Below are positions 24,638-32,838 of a stretch of DNA of 42,363 nt, one piece after another; the stretch's first letter is position 1, and each line of letters starts with the position of its first letter. The notes under the pieces were generated by a model. The model was not told the origin of the DNA, did no database searches, and saw only the letters and a list, made by a program, of their open reading frames with translations. This DNA is from CAMFKD01 sp964436955 (GTDB lineage: Bacteria; Chlamydiota; Chlamydiia; Chlamydiales; JAJFMA01). The DNA lies in assembly GCA_964436955.1 (NCBI GenBank), contig CAYTFC010000017.1, forward strand, positions 1-42,363, given 5' to 3'. The translations under genes and the position numbers were made by a program.

Positions 24638-27181
24638 ATGGCTATCAAACCCGCTTACGATCATCAAACCGTCGAAGCCAAATGGCAAAAAAAATGGCAG
24701 GACAATCGTACCTTTAAGAGCGAACAACCTTCCAAGAAGCCCAAGTACTATATTTTGGATATGTTCCCTTACCCATCGGGATCCGGGCTGCACGTCGGTC
24801 ACGTTGAAGGCTATACCGCAACAGATATTGTGGCTCGCTACAAGCGTATGAAGGGTTTCAACGTGTTGCATCCTATGGGATGGGATAGTTTTGGACTACC
24901 AGCAGAGCAGTATGCGGTGCGCACAGGTACCCACCCTGCAGTGACTACCACGCAAAATATCGATAACTTTAGACGTCAGTTGAAAGCCTTGGGCTTTAGC
25001 TACGATTGGGATCGCGAGTTTGCTACCAGTGATCCACAGTTCTATAAATGGACTCAATGGATCTTTACCAAGCTATATGAAAAGGGCTTGGCGTATGAGG
25101 CAGAAGCTAGTGTGAACTATTGCCCTGCTTTGGGCACCGTATTGGCCAACGAGGAAGTGGAAGATGGACGATCTAAGGAGGGTGGGCATGTAGTTGAGAG
25201 ACGCCCCTTGCGCCAGTGGATATTAAAGATCACTGCTTATGCAGATCGTTTGATTCAAGATCTCGACTTAGTGGATTGGCCAGAGAGCTTAAAGAAATTG
25301 CAAGTGAACTGGATTGGACGTAGCGAAGGGGCTACGGTAGATTTTGCAGTATCTGGTCATTCAGATATCATTTCGGTATTCACAACACGTCCAGATACAT
25401 TGTTTGGTGCTACCTACATGGTCTTAGCGCCCGAACACCCGTTGGTTCAGCAGATCACTACTGATGAACAAAAAACTGCTGTAGAAGCTTATAAGAAGGA
25501 TGCGGCGGCGAAAAGCGATCTTGATCGGACAGAACTTGCAAAAGAAAAGACCGGCGTTTTCACAGGTGGATATGCGATCAATCCCGTGAATGCGACGAAA
25601 ATTCCGATTTGGGTGGCGGACTATGTTTTAATGAGTTACGGCACCGGTGCCATTATGGCTGTACCGGCGCATGATGACCGCGATTTTGAGTTTGCACATG
25701 CCTACAAGCTACCTATCGTGCAAGTCTATGATCCCGATATTGCAGATGAAGAGCGTCAGAAGGTGCGAAATGGTGAGCTATGCTGGCCAGGAAACGGCAC
25801 ATGTATTAACAGTGCGAATGCTGATGTGTCCCTGAATGGCCTGCAAACAGCTGATGCCATCAAAACGATTACACGGTATTTGGAGGGCGTTGGAAAAGGC
25901 AAATTTAGTGTCTCTTACAAACTTAGAGACTGGCTATTCTCCCGCCAACGTTATTGGGGTGAACCTTTTCCTATTCTGCATTTGGCTGATGGCACCAAGC
26001 GTCTTTTAGCGCTTGATGAGTTGCCACTACTACCTCCAGAAATACAAGACTATAAGCCTTCTGGCGACGGCCAAAGCCCACTAGCCAAAGTGCCGGAGTG
26101 GGTAGAAATTACCGATGATAAGACTGGTCAAGCAGCCAAACGCGAAACACATACAATGCCGCAATGGGCTGGTTCATGCTGGTATTATCTACGTTTTTGC
26201 GACCCTCAAAACGATGAGAAGGCTTGGGATATCGATGCAGAAAAGTACTGGTTACCGGTAGATCTCTATGTCGGCGGCGTGGAACACGCTGTGTTGCACT
26301 TGTTGTATTCTCGGTTCTGGCACAAAGTTCTGTATGACTGTGGTTTAGTCACTACTTTGGAGCCGTTTAAGACTCTTAGAAACCCTGGCATTGTGGTCGC
26401 TCGTTCCTTTCAAAATAGCTTTGGTGCCTATGTCGAGCCTACGCAAGTTCGTGAAAAGGATGGGCGCTTCTTCCATACTCAAACGGGCGAAGAGCTGCGC
26501 ATGCAGATCGAAAAGATGTCTAAGTCTAAACTCAATGGAGTCAATCCAGATGAAATTGTGGAGGAATATGGCGCCGACAGCTTACGCCTCTACGAAATGT
26601 TCATGGGACCTTTGGAAAAAGAAAAGCCTTGGAACACAGATGCTGTTAATGGTTGTAGAAGGTTTTTAAAGCGCTTTTTTGAGCTTATCATCAGCGATAA
26701 AGTTACTGATGAAGAATCTCCTGAAGCGACGAAGCTTGGCCATCGCCTTGTTTATGGTGTAGGTAAGGATATTGAGGCGCTTCAGTTTAATACGGCCATC
26801 GCCAAAATGATGGAGTTTATTAACGATTTCCAAAAGCTCGATACGTATCCGCGTTCGGTCCTTAAAATGGCTGTGCAGTGTTTATCACCATTTGCCCCTC
26901 ATGTGGGGGAAGAGGCATGGGAGCTGCTGGGATGCCAAGAAAGCTTGAGTTATCAATCTTGGCCTGAGGTTGAGACGCGCTATCTACAGGACGACATGGT
27001 GACCTATGTTGTGCAGGTCAATGGTAAAGTCCGCGGACGCCTAGAGATGCAACGCGACCAGCAGCAGGGCACTGTGTTAGCAGCTGCACAGAGCGATGCT
27101 ATTGTTGCGAAGTATATCGATGGGAAAGCAGTTCAAAAGGTGGTTTTTGTGCCTAACCGTCTGTTGAACATCGTAGTTTAG
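24638..27181 (+). CDS. leuS: Leucyl-tRNA synthetase
   Basis: An 847-residue class Ia synthetase. The HIGH motif is HVGH (52-55) within FPYPSGSGLHVGH. The CP1 editing domain shows FTTRPDTLFGATYMVLAPEH and the GTGAIMAVPAHDDRD loop with its conserved Asp, and the catalytic loop is KMSKSK. The anticodon-binding helical domain and small C-terminal domain (YVVQVNGKVRG) are intact. I chose ATG 24638 (AAGG just upstream; MAIKPAYDHQTVEAKWQ fits the family N-terminus) over the in-frame GTG at 24569. The hairpin island follows immediately. Confidence 0.97.
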   Translation: MAIKPAYDHQTVEAKWQKKWQDNRTFKSEQPSKKPKYYILDMFPYPSGSGLHVGHVEGYTATDIVARYKRMKGFNVLHPMGWDSFGLPAEQYAVRTGTHPAVTTTQNIDNFRRQLKALGFSYDWDREFATSDPQFYKWTQWIFTKLYEKGLAYEAEASVNYCPALGTVLANEEVEDGRSKEGGHVVERRPLRQWILKITAYADRLIQDLDLVDWPESLKKLQVNWIGRSEGATVDFAVSGHSDIISVFTTRPDTLFGATYMVLAPEHPLVQQITTDEQKTAVEAYKKDAAAKSDLDRTELAKEKTGVFTGGYAINPVNATKIPIWVADYVLMSYGTGAIMAVPAHDDRDFEFAHAYKLPIVQVYDPDIADEERQKVRNGELCWPGNGTCINSANADVSLNGLQTADAIKTITRYLEGVGKGKFSVSYKLRDWLFSRQRYWGEPFPILHLADGTKRLLALDELPLLPPEIQDYKPSGDGQSPLAKVPEWVEITDDKTGQAAKRETHTMPQWAGSCWYYLRFCDPQNDEKAWDIDAEKYWLPVDLYVGGVEHAVLHLLYSRFWHKVLYDCGLVTTLEPFKTLRNPGIVVARSFQNSFGAYVEPTQVREKDGRFFHTQTGEELRMQIEKMSKSKLNGVNPDEIVEEYGADSLRLYEMFMGPLEKEKPWNTDAVNGCRRFLKRFFELIISDKVTDEESPEATKLGHRLVYGVGKDIEALQFNTAIAKMMEFINDFQKLDTYPRSVLKMAVQCLSPFAPHVGEEAWELLGCQESLSYQSWPEVETRYLQDDMVTYVVQVNGKVRGRLEMQRDQQQGTVLAAAQSDAIVAKYIDGKAVQKVVFVPNRLLNIVV

Positions 27182-27240
27182 AAAATGACAAAAAGGGAAC
27201 TTAAGGGGTCACAAGAGCGGTTATTTTGTCCCTTAGAGAT

Positions 27241-27621
27241 AATTGCATAAGTGACAATAAAATTATTTATTCTTTATGTGATTGATTATTAGCCGCAAAG
27301 CGGCTAAAAAACCCCAAAGGGGTTAAAAAATAATAGCCATGGGTAAGACCTCGAAAGAGGTCGCAACCCATGGTAATGGCAATAAATTCCTGAACCCCGA
27401 ACGGGGTTCAATATTCTTAAAATCTCATCTAAAACATATTGTGGGCGATATTGAACCCCCGTCGGGGTTCGAGTTCTTCTCGCACTTTCCATGGGTCGCG
27501 ACCTCTTCGAGGTCTTACCCATGGCTAATTACATCACGCCACTTTGTGGCGCTATTAGCCACTTTGTGGCTCATTATCAATTACATATGACACCAATTAT
27601 TTTATTGTCAATTATGCAATT
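27241..27621. repeat. Hairpin island bounded by inverted ends
   Basis: The arms AATTGCATAAGTGACAATAA.. (27241-27265) and its complement (27597-27621) enclose a string of hairpins. They are TAGCCGC-aaa-GCGGCTA (27290-27306), AACCCC-aaa-GGGGTT (27310-27324), a two-tier CCATGGGT/GACCTC hairpin (27337-27373), TGAACCCC-gaac-GGGGTTCA (27391-27410), GAACCCC-cgtc-GGGGTTC (27453-27470), a second two-tier hairpin (27489-27524) that is nearly the exact reverse complement of the first, GCCAC-ttt-GTGGC (27538-27550) and AGCCAC-ttt-GTGGCT (27557-27571). The order is mirror-symmetric. It resembles the REP arrays mobilised by IS200-like REP-associated transposases (RAYT); no such gene is here. Confidence 0.75.
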
Positions 27622-27645
27622 GCCTCCTTATGTCCCTTTTTCCTC

Positions 27646-27789
27646 GTCCTTTTGGTCTTTCGGGTCCTTTACGTCCCTTTCTCTGTCCCTTTGGTCCTTT
27701 TCAAAGTGAACCAATCCGGTACGTTTTGCCTTTTTTAGAAAGGACCAAAAGGACAAGGGACGTAAAGGACCAAAGGGACCAAAAGGACT
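27646..27789. repeat. Long GGTCC/GGACC inverted repeat
   Basis: A pyrimidine-rich arm (27646-27701, repeats of GTCCTTT/GTCCCTTT) is followed by a ~37-nt spacer and a purine-rich complementary arm (27739-27789, repeats of AAAGGAC/AAGGGAC). The arms share the run TGGTCC..TTTACGTCCCTT and would form a ~50-bp imperfect hairpin. GGACC-type repeats continue to about 27815. It lies between convergent leuS and slc1. Together with the hairpin island it fills the 748-nt gap. Confidence 0.75.
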
Positions 27790-27865
27790 TAGGATAAAGG
27801 ACCAAAGGACAAAAATAACGGCTTTTGATTAGCTAAGAGCAAGTCAAAATTTTTATGAAATACAC

Positions 27866-27900
27866 AAAAAAGAATAAGCACTCACCCGAAAGTGAGTGCT
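27866..27900 (-). terminator. Rho-independent terminator of slc1
   Basis: On the - strand AGCACTCAC-tttcgg-GTGAGTGCT is a perfect 9-bp stem followed by TTATTCTTTTTT. It starts 29 nt after the slc1 stop codon. Confidence 0.9.
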
Positions 27901-27929
27901 GACAGAACGACGACGAACGATCAAGCAGC

Positions 27930-28481
27930 TTATGCCTTAATAAATCCTGGGCCTCCGCCTCTTGGGCCGCCACCCATTCCACCGGGCTTCATACCTCCTG
28001 AAGAAGGACCGCCAATCTGTGGTGGAGCGCCTGGCGCATTTCCTGTTACGGCTGTGGGCTCGCGTCCTTCGCAGATGTCGCTGCAAATCTTGCGCCATTT
28101 TTCTACTGTCTCGACATAGAGAGGGGCAAATGCTCTTAGGGCTGATGGAACTGCGTGTTCCATGTCCAAAGTGCAGTGAATAAGAATCAATTCTTCTTTC
28201 ACAGCAACACCAACGCCGCCGCCAGCCATCTGGCCGCCAAGCATCGAACCTTCCAAGAGTCTTTCGTAAAGCTTAAGCTTGGTCTTATCATCGCGTGGAA
28301 GACCATCTAGCAATGGGGAGTAGAGATAAAGTCTTTTAGAGTTTGGTTCATAGGTGAGGTGCAGAGAAAACTCATCGTCTATCCCAAGGATACACGTGTT
28401 GTTTTCGTCAAACTCCAAACCTTCCAAACCGAGTTCTTTTCCGAACTCACTGAGGTTTTCTTTTGCGTTTTCAAATGACAT
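27930..28481 (-). CDS. slc1: Type III secretion chaperone Slc1-like (CesT family)
   Basis: A 183-residue protein highly similar, from memory, to C. trachomatis CT043/Slc1. It has ENLSEFGKELGLEGLEFDEN, CILGIDDEFSLHLTYEP, LYSPLLDGLPRDD, and the hallmark EGSMLGGQMAGGGVGVAVKE (about 92-111), then ETVEKWRKICSDICEGREP. Slc1 is a class I type III secretion chaperone that binds early effectors such as TarP. The last ~30 residues are Gly/Pro/Met-rich, longer than I remember for CT043. A strong AGGAGG Shine-Dalgarno lies at the complement of 28487-28492. This gene next to ssb and pepA is the best evidence that the host is chlamydial. Confidence 0.93.
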   Translation of the reverse strand: MSFENAKENLSEFGKELGLEGLEFDENNTCILGIDDEFSLHLTYEPNSKRLYLYSPLLDGLPRDDKTKLKLYERLLEGSMLGGQMAGGGVGVAVKEELILIHCTLDMEHAVPSALRAFAPLYVETVEKWRKICSDICEGREPTAVTGNAPGAPPQIGGPSSGGMKPGGMGGGPRGGGPGFIKA

Positions 28482-28758
28482 AGTTTCCTCCTAACAGTTC
28501 GTCGTGCTCCCCTTTTAGTCGGTCACGTCTTGTTAGACGCAAAGGATGTTGTCAAACTTCCTTGAGCTTATAATCGTTATAATCATGCCCGATCGAAGAG
28601 AAATTGTAAACCCCAATCACGCATGTTTTGCTTGATCGACCTATGTTAAGTGAAATTTGACCGATAAAAGGTAATTTCATCTCTTAACAACCTTTATTCT
28701 ATATTCAGTGCTATTATTTCGCAATAGAGTGAAAATAAATGAAGCAGTTTTTTGTTTT

Positions 28759-29556
28759 TTATTCGTCGTTTAATAGCCATTTATCGACTTGTTGTTGAAG
28801 AGTAGCTTGTTTTTGTTCTAATATTATCAGCCTCTTGTCAAGTTGATTGACCAAATCATTTACTTGGGCGAGCTCTTCTTTTAGCTCGGTAGAAAGACCG
28901 CTCCATTTCCAGCGCCCGTGATTTCGTTGCGCCATGTTTTGAGCTAGCAGTTGAAATTGCTCAATAGGGAAGAAATCGGGGGTTTCCTGGAGTTTTCTCA
29001 AGAGAGTCGCCATCACGGTTTCCGCTCCGGAAAGACAGGCTGTGATGACGACATTGGGATTTTGTCCTGCGATGTAGCGTAGGAAGCCGCCGCGACGAAT
29101 ACTCAGGCTTTCTTGAAGTCCGCGTTCTATAAATTGTTTTAGCTCGTGTGTGATAGATAAAAATGCGTGGATTGTCGTTTGTTGTTCTTGAATAGTTTGT
29201 CGCGTATCTTCGAATTCTTGCCAGCGAACTGCTTGTTTGGGATCGCGTAGGAGGATCCATTGCTTGAGGCGATTTCGTTCTGAAATGAGATCTTCCTCCG
29301 TTGTATCCTCGATTTGGTCAAGCCAGCGGTCTAGTTCAACCCGTTTTTTCTTGAGCAGTTGCAGAGATTCCGTTTTAAAGTCGGAATTTTCGCCGCTGCG
29401 TCGAGCCTTATAGATCTCTGTATCGAGCTTTTCGATGGCATTGTCGACCTCTTGGCGCAGACGCTGTTGAGTTTCGCGCTGTTGCATCCAGAGTTCTTGC
29501 TCTCGCAAATGAAGGCGCGCTTGATTCAGTTGGTCATCAGTAGGAGTAAACGACAT
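28759..29556 (-). CDS. Coiled-coil hypothetical protein
   Basis: I do not recognise this 265-residue protein. It is almost entirely helical and charged: coiled coil at about 5-75 (Q/R/E-rich), a further helix at 75-150, a short non-coiled region around FLRYIAGQNPNVVITACLSG (about 163-182), and a C-terminal coiled coil (about 225-262). There is no signal peptide or membrane helix. I chose ATG 29556 (MSFTPTDDQL, with AGGA upstream) over the longer frame to 29577. It sits between slc1 and ssb, which I recall as adjacent in Chlamydia, so it is an insertion into a conserved block. The 277-nt gap to slc1 shows no gene. Confidence 0.72.
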   Translation of the reverse strand: MSFTPTDDQLNQARLHLREQELWMQQRETQQRLRQEVDNAIEKLDTEIYKARRSGENSDFKTESLQLLKKKRVELDRWLDQIEDTTEEDLISERNRLKQWILLRDPKQAVRWQEFEDTRQTIQEQQTTIHAFLSITHELKQFIERGLQESLSIRRGGFLRYIAGQNPNVVITACLSGAETVMATLLRKLQETPDFFPIEQFQLLAQNMAQRNHGRWKWSGLSTELKEELAQVNDLVNQLDKRLIILEQKQATLQQQVDKWLLNDE

Positions 29557-29642
29557 AATTTCCTGTCTTCTCAACATTTCGGGTGGGTGCTATGCTGGAG
29601 CAACAATGAATTATCCATAGCTCAGCATAAAGAGGAAGCAAG

Positions 29643-30128
29643 ATGAATTTTATTCAAATCGCAGGACATCTAGGTACCGACGTTGAAACACGAGTAACCC
29701 CCGATGGACTAAAGGTTTCATCGATCCGCGTAGCAACGAATCAGCGGCGTGCCGGACGGGATGAAACAGTGTGGTGGCGTGTGACACTTTGGGGAGATCG
29801 TTGGGATAAAGTTCTTCCTTACCTGAAGAAGGGGTCTAGCATTATAGTGATGGGTGAGTTGCAGAAACCTGAAATTTATAATAACCGCGATGGACAACCA
29901 CAGGTTTCTTTGGATATTCGTGCTGAAATGGTACGATTCAATCCATTTGGCAAAGGTAGCACTGGCGAAGGTCATCAAGGCCAGCAGCAACAACAAGGTG
30001 GTTATGCTCCTCAAGGACAGCAACAGCAGCCACAGACCTCTTTTGGTCGTGCGCCAGCTGAGGCAGCAGTTTCCTATCAAGACCCTCATCACTCTGCAAA
30101 TATCCAGGATGATGATTTACCGTTCTAA
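29643..30128 (+). CDS. ssb: Single-stranded DNA-binding protein
   Basis: A 161-residue SSB. The N-terminal OB-fold (1-~105) shows MNFIQIAGHLGTDVETRVTP, VWWRVTLWGDRWDKVLPYLKKG and the usual IYNNRDGQP loop. A Gln/Gly-rich linker follows, and the acidic tip DDDLPF at the very end docks partner proteins, including the chi subunit encoded by holC in this window. GAGGAA precedes the ATG. pepA starts 16 nt downstream. Confidence 0.97.
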   Translation: MNFIQIAGHLGTDVETRVTPDGLKVSSIRVATNQRRAGRDETVWWRVTLWGDRWDKVLPYLKKGSSIIVMGELQKPEIYNNRDGQPQVSLDIRAEMVRFNPFGKGSTGEGHQGQQQQQGGYAPQGQQQQPQTSFGRAPAEAAVSYQDPHHSANIQDDDLPF

Positions 30129-30143
30129 CGATTGAGGCTGATT

Positions 30144-31613
30144 GTGCAGATAGTATTTGCTAAGCGCTGGGAATCCCGTCCTAGCGCTGATTTAGTTGCC
30201 ATTCCGTTTTGGAAAGGTGAAAAGGGAGCTATTTTAGCGTGTGATGAAGCGGAAATTCCCCAGCTACCGCAGGCAGCTGGCGAAGATTTTTCGGGCGATA
30301 AAGGCCAATTTTGCACACTCTATAACAATGATGCGCCCGAGCCGCGAGTTGTATTGATGGGCCTTGGGAAAGTTGATGAGGTGACCCCTGAAACGGTGCG
30401 TGCTGCCTATGCAGCTTTGACGAATTTGTGTCGCGAGAAGAAGCTTCAAAAGCTTAATATCGCCGTTCCTCAAGTTGTTAAACAAGAAATTGCTGGAGCA
30501 CTTGTAGAAGGCATTTGCTTGGCTAACTATGCTTATAGTCAGCGCAAAATCAAAAAAGGCACAAAAGAGAAAGCCAGTCTCACGAACTGCACGCTCATAG
30601 GCTGTTCAGCAGCAAGTCAAAAAGCAGCTGTACAGGCTTCAACAATCTGTTTGTCAGTGGATTTTGTGCGGGATTTGATTAACGGCAATGCTGATGATGT
30701 CACACCGCAATATTTAGCTAAGTGCGCGCAGGATATCTCCAAAACTCATAAGTCCCTTTCTGTAACAGTGTTTGATAAGAAACGCATTACGAAAGAAGGA
30801 ATGGGGTTGATTTTGGCGGTGAATCGCGGTGCTGCTGTGGATCCACGCTTTATTATTTTGGAATATAAAGGAGATCCCAAAAGCAAGGACCGTACCGTTC
30901 TTGTGGGCAAAGGCGTCACGTTTGATACTGGCGGTCTGCAGGTGAAGCCACACACTGGCATGGAACACATGCGCAGTGATATGGGCGGTGCTGGTGTGGT
31001 TTTGGGAACGATGAAAGCCATTGCCGAGCTTAAGCTCAAGGTCAATGTTGTGGGAGTCATTCCATCAGTGGAGAATGCCATTGGTTCACTCGCTTATAAG
31101 CCTGGCGATATCTATCATAGTTATAATGATACCGCTGTGGAGATTGTTCACACGGATGCTGAAGGTCGATTGATCTTAGCAGATGCCCTTTCATATGTTG
31201 TGAAGAACTTGAAACCGACGCGAGTGATCGACATTGCCACATTAACAGGCGCTGTAATTGTTGCTTTGGGCGATGAAGTGGCGGGCATGTGGAGCAATAA
31301 CGACACTTTAGCCACGGATCTTGCCAAGGCTGGCGAAATCACATACGAACGTGTGTGGAGGCTTCCGCTCGTAGAAGAGTACAAGAGCCAACTGAAGTCA
31401 GACCGTGCAGACCTTAAAAATACTGGTGGATCCAGTGGTTCGTCGATTGTGGCGGCGTTGTTTTTGCAGAATTTTGTGGAAAATGTGCCTTGGGCTCATT
31501 TGGATATTGCTGGAGTGCGCTTCTTGAATGAAGCTAAGCGGTATCGCTCAAAAGGGGCCACAGGATATGGTGTGCGCCTGCTTTGCGAATACCTCATGAA
31601 CATCAAGAAGTAA
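30144..31613 (+). CDS. pepA: Leucyl aminopeptidase
   Basis: A 489-residue M17 family cytosolic aminopeptidase. The two-metal site is visible in VGKGVTFDTGGLQVKP (Lys and Asp ligands), RSDMGGAGVV and VHTDAEGRLILADAL; the last motif is usually NTDAEGRL, so His replaces Asn at its first position. The C-terminal ATGYGVRLLCEYL ends the fold as expected. I chose GTG 30144, with GAGG 6 nt upstream (30134-30137), over the TTG at 30132. It removes N-terminal residues from peptides. It probably forms one transcription unit with ssb and has a strong terminator. Confidence 0.95.
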   Translation: MQIVFAKRWESRPSADLVAIPFWKGEKGAILACDEAEIPQLPQAAGEDFSGDKGQFCTLYNNDAPEPRVVLMGLGKVDEVTPETVRAAYAALTNLCREKKLQKLNIAVPQVVKQEIAGALVEGICLANYAYSQRKIKKGTKEKASLTNCTLIGCSAASQKAAVQASTICLSVDFVRDLINGNADDVTPQYLAKCAQDISKTHKSLSVTVFDKKRITKEGMGLILAVNRGAAVDPRFIILEYKGDPKSKDRTVLVGKGVTFDTGGLQVKPHTGMEHMRSDMGGAGVVLGTMKAIAELKLKVNVVGVIPSVENAIGSLAYKPGDIYHSYNDTAVEIVHTDAEGRLILADALSYVVKNLKPTRVIDIATLTGAVIVALGDEVAGMWSNNDTLATDLAKAGEITYERVWRLPLVEEYKSQLKSDRADLKNTGGSSGSSIVAALFLQNFVENVPWAHLDIAGVRFLNEAKRYRSKGATGYGVRLLCEYLMNIKK

Positions 31614-31618
31614 GAATG

Positions 31619-31660
31619 AAGGACAAAAAATAAGCGTCTCTTAATTTTTTGTCCTTTTTT
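31619..31660 (+). terminator. Terminator of ssb-pepA
   Basis: AAGGACAAAAAAT (31619-31631) and ATTTTTTGTCCTT (31644-31656) form a 13-bp stem around a 12-nt loop, followed by a T-run. The stem uses the GGAC sequence seen in other intergenic hairpins of this window. Confidence 0.88.
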
Positions 31661-31736
31661 AATTTTTTTTAGGAATTTTAACGTAAAGACACAAAGACGA
31701 AAAGAGGGACCTGCGGTTAGACATAGGTTTTAGGGA

Positions 31737-31764
31737 TTTTTTCTGGCCTGAGGGCCAGAAAAAA
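31737..31764. terminator. Symmetrical A/T-flanked hairpin
   Basis: TTTTTTCTGGCC-tgag-GGCCAGAAAAAA is a perfect 12-bp stem. It lies in the 270-nt gap between pepA and the ASD-like gene, preceded by GAC-rich sequence (31680-31718). The missing unpaired T-run makes a classic terminator uncertain; it may be an RNA-processing or leader structure. Confidence 0.5.
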
Positions 31765-31883
31765 TTGCCTTGTTATCCTGTCTTCTTCTAAGTCCCTGAA
31801 CTTTTTTATCAATCCACCGGCCTTTGCGTTTAAACAAAGAAGAATGGGTTTTTCTCAAAACATATTTTGGCAATCGGTGGACT

Positions 31884-32735
31884 ATGAACTTTCAGTTTCA
31901 GTTTCGGGATAAGATTCGGGTTAAGGTAGAGGGGACACTCCCAAAACTGAACGCCCTGTTACAAACTCATCCTTGGTTTACGTTATCTGATAACGATGCT
32001 TATGAGCTTCTTTTCAGCGACACGATTACCCAGGGCGATGGCAAAGTACCTGTCATAATGACCTGTCCCGATTCCAGCGCCATTACCTTGATTCCAGAGG
32101 TCAATGGTGGCATCCTTGCAAACGTAAAAGCCCCCATTCGTCTCACTCATCCGAACGGAATTATCACAGCCTTGGCTTTGGCTTTGAAGCCGCTCGAAAA
32201 TGCGTTTGGCGTGGCCGATGTTCATGTCGCAGCATTGTTACCGGTAGATGATCTCTCAATACCTAGTTTAGATGTGCTCGATAGTGCTTTGCCTGTTGTC
32301 GATGACTTGGGTGAGCATTTACGCCATAATCTTCCCCCACTACTTGGCAAAACAGCTTTGCGCCTGGACGCACAATCGGTGCGTATCGCTGTGTCAGAAG
32401 GGCTAATGCTTCAGGTTGCAGTGAAGCTCCTGGAACCCGCAACTGCGGAGCAGATAATCGATGCCTGGAAGACTTTCCAAGGACTCTATGTCAACGACGA
32501 TCTCCCATCAAAGCCGCTATATCCTTTACATTTTTTCCCTGAAAAGGGATTCCCGCAAGTACGTCTGCACCGCACTTTTCATAAAGGTCAGATGGTGAGT
32601 ATTGGTTCACTCCAGCAAGGCTCCATTTTTGATCATCAGTTCGTGCTTGTTTCAGACCCAGAAATGCGTGGTCCGATCGGCGGGGCCATTCTTAATGCTG
32701 AGCTTTTGGTGAAAAAGGGCTTGGTATACTGGTGA
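31884..32735 (+). CDS. Catalytically dead aspartate-semialdehyde dehydrogenase homologue
   Basis: A 283-residue relative of aspartate-semialdehyde dehydrogenase (Asd; usually about 340-350). The C-terminal dimerisation half is clear: PATAEQIIDAWKTFQGL, PQVRLHR, QMVSIGSLQQGSIFDHQFVLVSD and RGPIGGAILNAELLV. The N-terminal Rossmann part is shortened: the NADP-binding GATGxVG is replaced by KVEGTLPK, though HPWF (29-32) and PEVN (71-74) survive. The catalytic Cys of NPNCST is Gly92 in HPNGIIT, and the His of the RVPVxxGH motif is Leu174 in RIAVSEGLM. It should therefore not catalyse the Asd reaction. The frame is intact and well conserved in the dimer region, so a structural or regulatory role is more likely than random decay. 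ATG 31884 (GGTGG upstream) is preferred to TTG 31824. Confidence 0.82.
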   Translation: MNFQFQFRDKIRVKVEGTLPKLNALLQTHPWFTLSDNDAYELLFSDTITQGDGKVPVIMTCPDSSAITLIPEVNGGILANVKAPIRLTHPNGIITALALALKPLENAFGVADVHVAALLPVDDLSIPSLDVLDSALPVVDDLGEHLRHNLPPLLGKTALRLDAQSVRIAVSEGLMLQVAVKLLEPATAEQIIDAWKTFQGLYVNDDLPSKPLYPLHFFPEKGFPQVRLHRTFHKGQMVSIGSLQQGSIFDHQFVLVSDPEMRGPIGGAILNAELLVKKGLVYW

Positions 32736-32838
32736 TTCTTAGTTAGATAAAATATTTGATAGTTTTTTGGTGCAACCCTAGGAGCGTCATGCTATATCCG
32801 GGTTATCACTAAAAAAATATTGGATAGGATAGCGGACC

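Noticed and set aside
27453..27480. tRNA T-arm-like GGGGTTCGAG
   Set aside because: It belongs to the GAACCCC hairpin; no acceptor, D or anticodon arm can be built around it.
27290..27571. CRISPR array
   Set aside because: The repeated units are hairpins of different sequence arranged in mirror order, with no equal-length direct repeats or unique spacers.
28528..28556. Promoter for slc1 from a TTGACA on the - strand (complement of 28551-28556)
   Set aside because: No acceptable -10 hexamer at 16-18 nt spacing, so I did not list it.
29718..30092. 124-codon - strand frame opposite ssb
   Set aside because: Shadow of the Gln-rich linker of SSB; ssb itself is unambiguous.
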